From the NCBI GenBank assembly GCA_910587685.1, contig CAJUMY010000001.1, positions 124,001-188,000 of the forward strand: a DNA stretch of 64,000 bases, read 5' to 3'. Shown here in pieces: positions 19,956 through 30,031 of this stretch (position 1 is the stretch's first letter; every line of letters starts with the position of its first letter). This DNA is from an uncultured Christensenellaceae bacterium. GTDB lineage: Bacteria > Bacillota > Clostridia > Christensenellales > UBA3700. Position numbers and translations under genes: made by a program. The notes beneath the pieces were generated by a model, which saw nothing but the letters and a program-made list of their open reading frames with translations, searched no databases and was not told the origin of the DNA.

Positions 19956-22049
19956 TCATTGAGCTTCGACTAGTTTCGCTATCAGCTCGTCATCATTTGC
20001 ATACTTTGAAAAGGCTTGTTTGTATGCGTCTATACTACCTTTAGGTACGATTATTTCTTTGCCGTCCATCCTGAGCGATTCAGTATCAGGCATTTTCGGC
20101 GGTACTGCGCTCTCGTATATAAAGCCTCCGCCTATCTCTACGTTAAATATCGGTTGTTCTGTAACGTGTTCAGGTATTACTATATGTCCTTTCTCCATTA
20201 TCGGTTTATCATATTTGTATTCTTTGATACTCGAATTAATAGTTAAATTAAAAGTATCAATTATCCCTTTTCTGATACACTCTTCATAGATTTGATCACA
20301 TAGTCCGCCCAGTTCAATATCAGGTACTATGTAGTCACTAATATCCCTCTTATATATACTCATCAGGACTCTATCTTCCGTACGTATTAAATATCCATTC
20401 TCAAAAGTATACTTCGGGCTTCTACTTATTGCTAATGACCCTATATAAAAAAACGGAATGCCACGTATTTCTTCTATTCCTTCGGGTATTACTACATTTA
20501 TATCTTCATTGACATACAATGCATATTCCCCTATATGCTTTAGACTATCAGGCAAATTACCATTCCTCATATGCGTACCGGCAAATGCCGCGTACTCTAT
20601 TCTTTCTAAAACATTATTAAAAACATAATTTGTCAATATCCAACAATTACTGAATGCTTCGCTACTAATTGTTTTAATTTTTGAATTATCAACTACTTTA
20701 CTTAATTTATCACACCAATAGAAAGCTCTTTCTCCCAAATATTCAAGACTCTCAGGTAAAACCAATTCTCCGGAAATACCACTACAATAACTAAATGCTT
20801 CATAACCTATATATTTAACATTTATAGGCAAATTTAACTCTGATTCTTTTATATAAGTATATGTAAATGCCCTATCTCCTATAATCTCTAAACTGTTAGG
20901 TAATATCATAGTATTTGTATATATGGACAAACCATACAATTTAACCTCTATAAGAGTATCAGGTAATACAACCTCATTGCATTTCATGTTTAAATATTGA
21001 CATTTTCCTATAATCTTCAATTCATCTTCAATTACTAGCTTATCAATCGTTGGCAATTGTTCCTCATTACAATAATAGTAATCAGGAGTAAGTAACCGGT
21101 CTTTATCCAATTCTCTTGCCGGATCGCTGAAATAAATGTTCTTACTCGGCATAAAATTAGTTACTTCAGTTAAGTTAATAAAGCTATCACTTTTAACAAG
21201 AATCCTATCTTCATTAGTCGTCAATATAAAATACTCTATTGATCCCTGCTCCACAAGAAAATTATTCTGTATCTCGTAAGCATAGTTTACTACTACTGTC
21301 TTAATATTTGACGGTAATGCTTTCTCTAGTTTAGAATCTTCCCTTAAATAAACCGTATCTATAACAGTATTTGCTATATTCTCTACAGTCTTAATAGAAC
21401 TTGAATTTGCTCCAAATATATCTATCATTGTTATTTTATTATTAGTGAAATATTCCAAGCCGATATTTCCATCAACGTTGTCGATATTAAAGAATATTTT
21501 GCTTATGTCTATATATTTATTAATGTTAGGCGTAGATGTTAAATATACTACTGTTTCATTCACTACCATTAGAGATTTTATCATCTCAAGAGTGCTTGGA
21601 AGATACATCTCTTTTACTGTTTCACTTAATTCAAGACTCTTGATTTCTTTAACTTCTTTTCCTTTTATTTTTGATGGGATATACAGTACGCTATCATTGC
21701 TCTTTTCTACGCCTATAACGTCACCGTTATTGTCAAACAAAAAATCAGTAGTTATCTCAAGATTACAATTCGCTGTCTTGTACCCTTCTTTAGATACAGT
21801 TACTGTATACTTTCCGACTTCTATAGGAGCTTGTTCCGAGTCATAATCAAGCTCCTTAGAAATGTATCTATATATAAAATCTCCATTAATATCGTTAGTC
21901 GCTACCACTGAGTGACTCTGTCCGTCATATTTAACTGTATAATCATTAAGTATGATGTTCTCGTCATGATCGCAACCTACTAAAATCACTGCAAATATGG
22001 ATATAATACATATTAATAATATCAGTACAATTAACTTATTTTTTTTCAT
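19956..22049 (-). CDS. BspA-like leucine-rich-repeat surface lipoprotein (paralogue B)
   Basis: A 697-residue lipoprotein with lipobox Cys26 (LVGC). Its N-terminal 390 residues track paralogue A closely (CQYLNMKCNEV and LIEVKLYGLS shared). From about residue 393 the repeats diverge (ELNLPINVKYIGYEAF, EYLGERAFYWCDKL) from both paralogues. The last 90 residues are again nearly identical in all three, including the segment MEKGHIVIPEHVTEQPIFNV. The Ig-like N-domain is intact. Location and role are as for paralogue A. Promoter and terminator are separate, so the tandem genes are independent transcription units. Confidence 0.85.
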   Translation of the reverse strand: MKKNKLIVLILLICIISIFAVILVGCDHDENIILNDYTVKYDGQSHSVVATNDINGDFIYRYISKELDYDSEQAPIEVGKYTVTVSKEGYKTANCNLEITTDFLFDNNGDVIGVEKSNDSVLYIPSKIKGKEVKEIKSLELSETVKEMYLPSTLEMIKSLMVVNETVVYLTSTPNINKYIDISKIFFNIDNVDGNIGLEYFTNNKITMIDIFGANSSSIKTVENIANTVIDTVYLREDSKLEKALPSNIKTVVVNYAYEIQNNFLVEQGSIEYFILTTNEDRILVKSDSFINLTEVTNFMPSKNIYFSDPARELDKDRLLTPDYYYCNEEQLPTIDKLVIEDELKIIGKCQYLNMKCNEVVLPDTLIEVKLYGLSIYTNTMILPNSLEIIGDRAFTYTYIKESELNLPINVKYIGYEAFSYCSGISGELVLPESLEYLGERAFYWCDKLSKVVDNSKIKTISSEAFSNCWILTNYVFNNVLERIEYAAFAGTHMRNGNLPDSLKHIGEYALYVNEDINVVIPEGIEEIRGIPFFYIGSLAISRSPKYTFENGYLIRTEDRVLMSIYKRDISDYIVPDIELGGLCDQIYEECIRKGIIDTFNLTINSSIKEYKYDKPIMEKGHIVIPEHVTEQPIFNVEIGGGFIYESAVPPKMPDTESLRMDGKEIIVPKGSIDAYKQAFSKYANDDELIAKLVEAQ

Positions 22050-22102
22050 TTATCTTTCCTCACATAATACTTTTTCTTTTGATTTGTATTTAACCCAATT
22101 TT

Positions 22103-22131
22103 ATTGTATCATACATTTTAGCCAATAGCAA
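22103..22131 (-). promoter_or_regulatory. Promoter of BspA-like paralogue B (repeat copy)
   Basis: TTGCTA, 17 bp, TACAAT on the minus strand, base-for-base the same arrangement as at 19859-19887. Confidence 0.65.
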
Positions 22132-22140
22132 TACTTAGTC

Positions 22141-22178
22141 TTAAAAAATTAGCGAAACTTAAATCAATAAGTTCCGCT
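22141..22178 (-). terminator. Terminator of BspA-like paralogue C (repeat copy 3)
   Basis: The same hairpin as copies 1 and 2 with one substitution in the left arm that breaks one pair; a T run follows on the minus strand. Confidence 0.75.
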
Positions 22179-22200
22179 TCGTTATGTTGTTTACTTTTTA

Positions 22201-24312
22201 TTATTGAGCTTCAACTAGTTTTACTATCAGCTCGTCAGCATTTGCATACTTCGAAAAGGCTTGTTTGTATGCGTCTATACTACCTTTAGGTACGATTATT
22301 TCCTTACCGTCCATTCTGAGCGATTCCGTATCAGGCATTTTCGGCGGTACTGCGCTCTCGTATATAAAGCCTCCGCCCACTTCTACGTTAAATATAGGTT
22401 GTTCCGTAACGTGTTCAGGTATTACTATATGTCCTTTCTCCATTATCAGTTTATTGTATTTGTATTCTTTTATACTGGAATTTATAATCAGTCTACATTT
22501 TTCATGGCGCCATTTTTCATTAAGCCAATCATATATTTCATCACACAACCCATTAATATTTATTTCGGGTATGTATTTGTCCATTATGTCTCGTGTCTCA
22601 TCAAAATTCATAAGAAATTTATCTTCAGTACGTATTAAATATCCATATCCAAAAATATTATCTTCAACAACATATTTTGAGCTATTACTTTTTAATGAAG
22701 GCAAATTCATAAATGCCATTCCTTCGATTTCAACAATCCCTTCAGGTATCACGATTTTTCTTGACCCAGCCGACGAAAAAGCTTTTGTTTCAATATATTT
22801 TAAGCTATCCGGTAAATATATGTATTGCAAAAATCCATCTCCGCAAAAAGCCCTCTTACCTATTCGCTCTAATGAATCATTAAAAACATACTCTCGTAAT
22901 TCCAAACAGTATGAAAACGCTCTTTCTCTAATTACTGTTATTTGTGAGTTGTCAATAACTCTTTTTAATTTTTCACACATATAAAACGCGCCGCCACCAA
23001 GATACTCAAGATTTTCCGGTAAAATAACCTCTCCATCAAGTTCACAACAATTTGCAAATGCTTCATAACCAATATATTTCGTTGTTTTAGGTATTTTTAG
23101 CTCAGTTATATCTGAACCTATAAATGCCCTATCTCCGATGTATTCCAAACTTTCGGGCAAACTGAATTTACTTGATCCTGTTGCCAATCCCCAAAGTTGC
23201 ACTTCACGTAGCACATTAGGAATAATCATTTCATTACAATACAATCTCGCATACTGGCATACACCTATTTCTTCGACATCATCTTCGATAATCAACGTAT
23301 TGATCTTAGGTAAATTTCTAGGATCGCACACATATTTCTCCGGAGTTGGATCAAATTCGCTTGTATGAAGTTCTCTTGTCCAATCACTGAAATATATATT
23401 CTTACTAGGAATAAAATTCGTCACTTCCGTAAGATTGATAAAGCTATCGCTCTTTACGAGTATTCTTTCCTCATCCGTAGTTAATATCAGGTTCTCTATC
23501 AAACCTTGCATTGTAAGAAAATTATTCTGTATTTCATAACCATATTTTACAATTACCGTCTTTACATTACTTGGCAATGATTTTTCAACCTTCGAGTCTT
23601 CCCTCAAATAGACGGTGTCAATATACGTATTAGCTATACTGTTAATAACTTTTATAGAACTAAAATTTTCTCCTAATATATCTATTCTCTTTATTTGATT
23701 TTCACTGAAATATTCAGGAGCGATTTCTTCCTTAACACCGTCTATGTTAAATAACATTTTATCAATATCTACTTCCAGATAATTTATCTTAGGCGTTGAA
23801 GACATATATACCAGTATTTCGCCCTCAATAGACAAAGACGTTATCTTTTCTATAGTGCTTGGAAGATGTAGCTCTTTCACGTCCTTTTTGAGTTCAAGAC
23901 CGTATATTTCTTTTACTTCCTTACCATTAATAGTAGACGGTATATGCTGTACGCTTTCGTTATTCATTATAATTCCTATAACGCTACTATTCCCATCAAA
24001 CCAAAAATCTGTACTTATCTCAAGATTACATGTTGCTGTTTTATACCCCTTTTTAGATACAGTAACAACATAATTACCCACTTCTACAGGAGCTTGTTCA
24101 GAGTCATAGCCAAGCTCCTTAGAAACGTATCTATATGTAAAATCTCCATTAGTGTCGTTAGTCGCTACCACTGCGTGACTTTTGCCATCATACTTAACTA
24201 TACAATCTTCAATTTCGATATTCCCATTACGGTAACAACTTGCCAAACCCATCATCAATATCATTAGAATACATATCGACAAAAATAATACTATTAGCTT
24301 TCTTTTTTTCAT
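22201..24312 (-). CDS. BspA-like leucine-rich-repeat surface lipoprotein (paralogue C)
   Basis: A 703-residue lipoprotein with lipobox ASC at Cys26. Its N-terminal half is the most divergent of the three (CQYARLYCNEM, LREVQLWGLA), yet its repeats from about residue 396 (ITELKIPKTTKYIGYEAF, CEKLKRV) match paralogue A. It has an extra insertion near residue 575 (VEDNIFGYGYL). The C-terminal 90 residues match both others. AAAGGGG precedes the ATG. It starts 76 bp downstream of the 1229-residue gene with no terminator between, so it may be read from that transcript, unlike A and B. Confidence 0.85.
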   Translation of the reverse strand: MKKRKLIVLFLSICILMILMMGLASCYRNGNIEIEDCIVKYDGKSHAVVATNDTNGDFTYRYVSKELGYDSEQAPVEVGNYVVTVSKKGYKTATCNLEISTDFWFDGNSSVIGIIMNNESVQHIPSTINGKEVKEIYGLELKKDVKELHLPSTIEKITSLSIEGEILVYMSSTPKINYLEVDIDKMLFNIDGVKEEIAPEYFSENQIKRIDILGENFSSIKVINSIANTYIDTVYLREDSKVEKSLPSNVKTVIVKYGYEIQNNFLTMQGLIENLILTTDEERILVKSDSFINLTEVTNFIPSKNIYFSDWTRELHTSEFDPTPEKYVCDPRNLPKINTLIIEDDVEEIGVCQYARLYCNEMIIPNVLREVQLWGLATGSSKFSLPESLEYIGDRAFIGSDITELKIPKTTKYIGYEAFANCCELDGEVILPENLEYLGGGAFYMCEKLKRVIDNSQITVIRERAFSYCLELREYVFNDSLERIGKRAFCGDGFLQYIYLPDSLKYIETKAFSSAGSRKIVIPEGIVEIEGMAFMNLPSLKSNSSKYVVEDNIFGYGYLIRTEDKFLMNFDETRDIMDKYIPEININGLCDEIYDWLNEKWRHEKCRLIINSSIKEYKYNKLIMEKGHIVIPEHVTEQPIFNVEVGGGFIYESAVPPKMPDTESLRMDGKEIIVPKGSIDAYKQAFSKYANADELIVKLVEAQ

Positions 24313-24388
24313 GTTTGATCCCCTTTACATTACATCATTGTATTATTCTTCTTTCGTAAAATTGCCTCAAGCGTATGAACTTATATTA

Positions 24389-27300
24389 TCAAAATGTTTT
24401 TTGACCGTAAATATTGCCAACATATTGGGCTTGATTATGACTTTTTTTCTTTAAACCTTCCCACCAGGTCACTGTCTTTAACGTACCTTTATTCACTGCC
24501 CCATATCCTGTTGGCAAAAGTGTGCCGCCTCCCCATATTCCTACTATAGTTCCCATTCTTGGAGCAAGAGTTCTACTCTTGGATTCAGAGCCCACATAAG
24601 AAATAGTAGAACTAGCCGAACTACAACTGCTTATCTTTCCAAAAGTCGAGCCTGCTATCATACCGCCTATAATAAAATCGCCCTCACATTTCAAATCAAT
24701 CTTTCCAGTCACTTTACAACTTTCAATCGTACCTTCATTTACTGCAGTAATTCCGCCTGTGAAATAGAAACAGGATGATATATTTACATCCGCATTAACT
24801 TTACTAATAGTTCCATAATTAGTTCCTACGATACCGCCAAGTCCATACATATCGTCTTTATTCCAAACTGAAAAATTATTAATAGCGGCATTAACTGTAA
24901 GATTGGAAATTGTTCCATAATTCTCCAAAAACATTCCACCTATATAAGACTTAAAATTAGCTGCTGGAAATACATATGAATACTTTATCGTATATCCACC
25001 GCCATCATACATTCCTCTAAATGACATATTACTCGTATTAGGTAAGACATTTCCAAATGATAAATTGGCAGTCTGCTTAAAATATGAATCGTCTATAATA
25101 TCTCTATTTAACATTTTTAATGAATTAAACTCCATTGTAGTTGATATTTTATATGGATTATTTTGAGTTCCATCGCCTCCGGCAAAAAAATCATAATAAC
25201 TCATACAATATGATTTGGATTCGTAAGACGTACCAAAAGTGTCAAAACTTCCGTCGTCATCGAGAACTACCTGTATGTTTGTTATATATACATACACATC
25301 CACATATGAATCCTGCCATCCGTTAATCGGCACCTTTATTATTAACCCTTCAATAATTGACTTTATATTAATCTTAGGATTAAAATTATGTGTGCTAAGT
25401 AATTGATTACGAAAATCACATTTTCCACTACTCATCTTCGAAGAAATTCGTTCCTCTTCATAATCAACAATTTTAACATAATACTCAAAACTTTCAATTC
25501 TATTTCCACCTGAATAATTTAAGTTCCATGCACTATCTAAAGATAAACTTATAGTTTTTTCAAATATGGGTACAACCGTCAATGCGAAACTGCTATTATT
25601 CATTAGTTCAAATGTATAAGTGATTTTACCTAAAGGAGCGGTTTTTGCAATTGTTATTAAGTTATTAGAAAAAGTAATTTCAGATTCATTATTATGTTCT
25701 GTTATTCCCGATACCTCCGTATCGTTAATTTTAACACTAATTTTAACAGTCTTTCCTCTTTCTAGCTCTATTCTTCTACTAGGCACCTCCTTATCGTCTA
25801 TAAGCCACTTAATCTCAGATCTCGTATTGAAAACAATAAAATTGAAATCTACCTTATCATTACCTAGATAAACAAGTTTAATATATACTTCACCCAAATC
25901 CGCGCTATTGAATATAGTATTATTGTACGTTTCTCCACTAACAGTCGTTTTCGCAATTTCATTTCCTCTAAGATCATATACCGATACACTCACGAATGAA
26001 CTGTTTAAATAAGAAATATTATAATCCATATTATCATCGGTAACAAACTTGATGTATTGAGGAACTTTGCTTGTAAGCCTACAATCTACCGACTCGGCTT
26101 CATTGATATCTTCAACATCTTCGTAATCAATATATAGCGTTTCTGTATTTCTTGACGGATTCCTAACAACAAGATATGTATCACTATTAAGATGTGTCAT
26201 TTCTTTATTCGTCCTTGAAAGATCCTCGTATATACCGAATCTATCGTTAGGTATAAGTTTACTCATAAATATAGCATTTGAATATGTATTCTCTGAAAGT
26301 CTTGCTGATAAATTATAATATCCGCTACTTTCAACATCTGCCCTTACTATATTTTCAGCTCCAGCTGATAACTCGAATGATTTGCTCATTGGCAGCGCAT
26401 CAATAAATAATTCTCCTCTTGCAAAATCACCTATATTATCTATCTGTACTTTTACAGGATTTGCAGCGTCTCGCTTTTCTATATGAAATGTATTATCTGC
26501 ACTTGTAGCTCCATCCACCTTAATATCTACTTCATTTTCTAAATTAACATTGAATTTGTAATTTCCGCTAAAATTAGGAAGGAAAACAAAATAATTGTAT
26601 CCGTTTTCGAGAAAATACAAATCTTTTTTTATGCCAAGCTTTGCTTCATCTTGATATACTTTATTATCCACAGTCTTGCTTACGGCATTCTGCGCGCCGT
26701 AAACGTTACCTTTTTTATCTACTATCTTTAACGCGCACTCAACAATAGCTCTAGTATTCGGAAACTGTTCTCCGCTACTGATATCGGCATTTATTCCGAA
26801 ATATGCCTTATAACTATCTCCCTGTCCGTACCATATACTATTATTATTATCCGAGTTATTTGTCACTAAAACCGATTTTACAATACATCCATAATTTCTA
26901 ATTTGCTCTTCTTTATTTGCATATAAACTCATAAATGTAGCACGCTTTCCTTCAAAATCAATTTGAGTGTTAGATGCTTCCTGAATACCTGCTCCCAAAA
27001 ATGCACCTTCCGTTAAAGCTATACCACAATTAGCTAAATCAAGTAACTTGATAAGCGTTCCCGAGCCTGGAGCAATAATGTTGGCTCCAAATGCAACCAC
27101 ATCCAATACTCTACTTATCACATAAGAAGCTATATCTGCCTTATCTTCTGAAGTAAGCTGTCCTTCTTTTAATATCCTGCCGGAATACTCATTTTCAGTC
27201 ATTATAAAATAAGCTCCCTTGTCATTAGCTTGCACAAATTCATTATCATTATAATTCAAAGCTTGTTCGTTATATAAAGACATACCTACAGAAATATCTT

Positions 27301-28078
27301 TTATGTAAAAAATATCTTCATATTCAAAGCTACGATTTCCATTACTATATTTAGGATGCGGTCTAATCACATTATTGCTAATAGAATAAGATACAAACTT
27401 ATAGTCATCGGGATCATAATAATCATACATCTTAAATATTGAGTTTTTACTATCTAGATAAACATATCGATATTGAAAAACAGGTTCGATATTCACGGTA
27501 ACGCAACCATCGGGATTACCGTCTTGTCCTCTTCTCATAGAATATGTAATATTAAATACGAATACTAAACTATGAATATTCTTATCATCAGAATGAGGAG
27601 ATTCATAGGTATTAATAAAAAAACCGTATTCTTTACCAAAATATGTATAAACACCTATTTTTTGCATTAATTCAATTGGAACAATCTCTCCTATAGGATC
27701 GTCATAATTCCTATCTGCTAAGCTGTATGAATAATCCCTATTTAAAACATACGGTCCATTGCCAACTGTCGCATATAGTTCATTATAAATATAAGAGTAA
27801 TCTTCTATTGAACAACTATGCTTACCATTCCAAGTATATTCAAACTCATCGCTATCAGTAAGTTCAATACACTTATTAAGGTATTGTGTCGGAATATTAG
27901 ACAACCCCGACGCCAAAGCGACTTCGTTACTTATCTCCCCAGACGAAGCTACGGCATATTCTTCTTCGGTCTCGGCATCAACGCTAAACGCAGGCAATAA
28001 AATAATTGCCGAAAAAACCAATAAAAATACCATTAAAAAGGCAAGGATACGCCTTCTTATAAATAACTTGTCGCTCAT
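24389..28078 (-). CDS. Large secreted surface protein with C-terminal GLUG-like repeats
   Basis: A 1229-residue protein with a Sec signal peptide (RRRILAFLMVFLLVFSAIIL, probable cleavage after VDA near residue 35). Residues about 40-330 are unrecognised. A hydrophobic patch lies near 325-355 (VVAFGANIIAPGSG), followed by beta-rich, possibly Ig-like segments (about 480-900). The C-terminal region from about 985 (FFAGGDGTQNNPYKI) holds GLUG-like repeats: GGMFLENYGTISNLTV, GGIVGTNYGTISKV, GGITAVNEGTIESC, GGMIAGSTFGKISSC. Such repeats occur in adhesins and surface proteins. No LPXTG, SLH or choline-binding anchor is seen, so it may be released or held non-covalently. A strong promoter is at 28143-28171. 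Confidence 0.75.
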   Translation of the reverse strand: MSDKLFIRRRILAFLMVFLLVFSAIILLPAFSVDAETEEEYAVASSGEISNEVALASGLSNIPTQYLNKCIELTDSDEFEYTWNGKHSCSIEDYSYIYNELYATVGNGPYVLNRDYSYSLADRNYDDPIGEIVPIELMQKIGVYTYFGKEYGFFINTYESPHSDDKNIHSLVFVFNITYSMRRGQDGNPDGCVTVNIEPVFQYRYVYLDSKNSIFKMYDYYDPDDYKFVSYSISNNVIRPHPKYSNGNRSFEYEDIFYIKDISVGMSLYNEQALNYNDNEFVQANDKGAYFIMTENEYSGRILKEGQLTSEDKADIASYVISRVLDVVAFGANIIAPGSGTLIKLLDLANCGIALTEGAFLGAGIQEASNTQIDFEGKRATFMSLYANKEEQIRNYGCIVKSVLVTNNSDNNNSIWYGQGDSYKAYFGINADISSGEQFPNTRAIVECALKIVDKKGNVYGAQNAVSKTVDNKVYQDEAKLGIKKDLYFLENGYNYFVFLPNFSGNYKFNVNLENEVDIKVDGATSADNTFHIEKRDAANPVKVQIDNIGDFARGELFIDALPMSKSFELSAGAENIVRADVESSGYYNLSARLSENTYSNAIFMSKLIPNDRFGIYEDLSRTNKEMTHLNSDTYLVVRNPSRNTETLYIDYEDVEDINEAESVDCRLTSKVPQYIKFVTDDNMDYNISYLNSSFVSVSVYDLRGNEIAKTTVSGETYNNTIFNSADLGEVYIKLVYLGNDKVDFNFIVFNTRSEIKWLIDDKEVPSRRIELERGKTVKISVKINDTEVSGITEHNNESEITFSNNLITIAKTAPLGKITYTFELMNNSSFALTVVPIFEKTISLSLDSAWNLNYSGGNRIESFEYYVKIVDYEEERISSKMSSGKCDFRNQLLSTHNFNPKINIKSIIEGLIIKVPINGWQDSYVDVYVYITNIQVVLDDDGSFDTFGTSYESKSYCMSYYDFFAGGDGTQNNPYKISTTMEFNSLKMLNRDIIDDSYFKQTANLSFGNVLPNTSNMSFRGMYDGGGYTIKYSYVFPAANFKSYIGGMFLENYGTISNLTVNAAINNFSVWNKDDMYGLGGIVGTNYGTISKVNADVNISSCFYFTGGITAVNEGTIESCKVTGKIDLKCEGDFIIGGMIAGSTFGKISSCSSASSTISYVGSESKSRTLAPRMGTIVGIWGGGTLLPTGYGAVNKGTLKTVTWWEGLKKKSHNQAQYVGNIYGQKTF

Positions 28079-28142
28079 AATAATCTCCTAGAAATCTCTC
28101 GTAAAAAAATAAATTTGTAAATCCGAAAACTATCTTGACTAT

Positions 28143-28171
28143 ATTCTAACATACTATTTTCCAAATGTCAA
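28143..28171 (-). promoter_or_regulatory. Sigma-A promoter of the large surface protein gene
   Basis: Perfect TTGACA, a 17-bp spacer and TAGAAT on the minus strand; the start lies about 58 bp before the ATG. Confidence 0.85.
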
Positions 28172-28182
28172 CATACATTTTG

Positions 28183-28224
28183 AAAAAAATTACGACGCGT
28201 CGGTTATTTTTCGGCGCGCCGTAA
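28183..28224 (-). terminator. Rho-independent terminator of the ilvE operon
   Basis: A 13-bp GC-rich stem (28190-28202 with 28212-28224, two wobble pairs) is followed on the minus strand by seven T. It separates the amino-acid operon from the surface island. Confidence 0.9.
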
Positions 28225-28332
28225 AATATTATAAAAAATTAAATTAATATTAAATAAAAATATAATCGCTGTTAAACATTGCTCCCATCCGATATTTTCG
28301 ATTCGAAATCATCGAATTTTTAAGCGTTTCTA

Positions 28333-29388
28333 TCAGTTGATCTTGGTTATCCAACCGTATTTGTCCTCTTTTTTACCGTACTGTATTCCGGTAAGATTGT
28401 CGTACAAATACTTCGTTATATCGCCCATCTTTCCGTTATTGATATTCATATCGACGCCTTTATACGCAATGACACCGACCGGAGATACAACTGCGGCGGT
28501 ACCTGTTCCGAACGCCTCTTTAAGCGCGCCGTTATTGTACGCCTCGACTATCTCGTCCATCGAAATACGTCTCTCGACTACTTTGTATCCGTGATCTCTC
28601 AATAGCTCTATCGAGCTCTTTCTGGTGATTCCCGGAAGGATCGAACCGACGAGCGCCGGAGTAACTACCTCGTCGCCTATGACGAAGAACATATTCATAG
28701 ACCCGACTTCCTCAACGTACTTCATCTCTTTAGCGTCGAGCCACATGACCTGATCGTATCCTTTTTTGACTGCCATTTCGCCTGCTAAAAGACTTGCGGC
28801 ATAGTTGCCCATACACTTCGCCTCTCCTGTACCGCCTATAGACGCTCTAACGAACTTATCCTCGACCATTATCTTCGTCGGCTCGAGACCGTGAGCGTAA
28901 TATGCTCCTACCGGAGAGAGAATGATATAAAGTCTGTAAGTATGGCTCGCATGTACTCCGAGAACGGGGTCGATACCTATCATAGTAGGTCTTATGTAGA
29001 GAGCCTTGCCGTCTTCGGCAGGTATCCAATCCTTCTCTATTCTTATGAGCTCGAATAACGCCTCTTTCGCGATCTCTGCGTCGAAAGTCGGCATACAAAG
29101 TCTTTCCGCGCTTCTATTCATTCTTTTGAAGTTCTCGTCGATCCTGAATACCGTAATATTGCCGTCGGCATCTTTATACGCCTTAGCTCCTTCGAAAATG
29201 CCTTGAGCGTAATGGAGACAGGTCGTTGCGGGAGACAAATTAAAATCCTCGAAAGGAATTATCTCGGGTTCGCCCCATTTACCGTCGGCATAATCCATAA
29301 CCATCATATGGTCGGTGAAATACTTGCCGAAACCCAACTTGGAAAAATCAGGTTTTACCTTTGGATTCTTAGTCAATGTGATTTTCAT
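28333..29388 (-). CDS. ilvE: Branched-chain amino acid aminotransferase
   Basis: A 351-residue fold-type IV PLP enzyme that makes valine, leucine and isoleucine from their 2-oxo acids. Family landmarks are LHYAQGIFEGAKAY at 58-71, RMNRSAERL near 89, the PLP Lys191 in GGTGEAKCMGNYAASL, and EEVGSMNMFF. The length is that of the long bacterial form. It is the last gene of the operon and overlaps yigZ by 20 bp. An AAGAGG site lies 10 bases before the ATG. Confidence 0.96.
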   Translation of the reverse strand: MKITLTKNPKVKPDFSKLGFGKYFTDHMMVMDYADGKWGEPEIIPFEDFNLSPATTCLHYAQGIFEGAKAYKDADGNITVFRIDENFKRMNRSAERLCMPTFDAEIAKEALFELIRIEKDWIPAEDGKALYIRPTMIGIDPVLGVHASHTYRLYIILSPVGAYYAHGLEPTKIMVEDKFVRASIGGTGEAKCMGNYAASLLAGEMAVKKGYDQVMWLDAKEMKYVEEVGSMNMFFVIGDEVVTPALVGSILPGITRKSSIELLRDHGYKVVERRISMDEIVEAYNNGALKEAFGTGTAAVVSPVGVIAYKGVDMNINNGKMGDITKYLYDNLTGIQYGKKEDKYGWITKIN

Positions 29389-30031
29389 ATCCTGTACCTC
29401 TTAATTTGTATTCGCAATATTTTATTTCTACGGTCTCTATCTCAGCTTGACCGAGAGACGTATCTATTATTTTGTCTTTGACGGAATCGTTATCTGCTCC
29501 TTTCATACGGACTATGAGAGTAACTTTTTCATCGTAAAGTATATCGTCTATCTCGGCTCCGCTATCTAAAAGCGTCGATTCGACTTTCTTATAATATGCG
29601 TAATCGCACTTTACTCGGACTATCTCGGAATACGCATTCTCGACTATATCAGCCGCGTTAAGAGCCTCCGAAACGCTCCTGGAATATGCTCCGACAAGTC
29701 CGTTAGCGCCGAGTTTCACTCCTCCGAAATATCTCGTTACGACGGCTAAAGTCATATATATGCGTCGCTTTTTCAATACTTCAAGCATAGGTATCCCCGC
29801 AGTTCCCTGCGGTTCGCCGTCGTCGGAAAAACGCTGCTCAGTAGCTATCTTGTTTGATATAAACGCGTAGCAATTATGCGTCGCGTCGCTATATTTTTTC
29901 GAAATGATTTTGACCTTCTCGATAGCGTCGTTTTGATCCGCTATGGGAACGAGCGTAGTTATAAATCTCGACTTATTGATAACGATCTCGCTTTGGCTTT
30001 CGCTTCTTGCCGAGTAATAGGTCTCATTCAT
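29369..30031 (-). CDS. yigZ: YigZ/IMPACT family protein
   Basis: A 220-residue protein of the UPF0029/IMPACT family. SRFITTLVPI, DATHNCYAFI, EPQGTAGIPMLEVL and VTRYFGGVKLGANGLVGAYS are the family signature in the first 130 residues. The C-terminal domain resembles an elongation-factor G domain V fold. Function is unclear; the eukaryotic relative affects translation control. Its start overlaps the tyrS stop (TAATG), which indicates translational coupling, and its end overlaps ilvE. Confidence 0.92.
   Translation of the reverse strand: MNETYYSARSESQSEIVINKSRFITTLVPIADQNDAIEKVKIISKKYSDATHNCYAFISNKIATEQRFSDDGEPQGTAGIPMLEVLKKRRIYMTLAVVTRYFGGVKLGANGLVGAYSRSVSEALNAADIVENAYSEIVRVKCDYAYYKKVESTLLDSGAEIDDILYDEKVTLIVRMKGADNDSVKDKIIDTSLGQAEIETVEIKYCEYKLRGTGYENHID

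Noticed and set aside
17655..22178. The three repeated AGCGGAACTTA hairpins as a CRISPR-like or mobile repeat array
   Set aside because: They are 2.2 kb apart, each directly behind a paralogous gene with a T run, so they are duplicated terminators.
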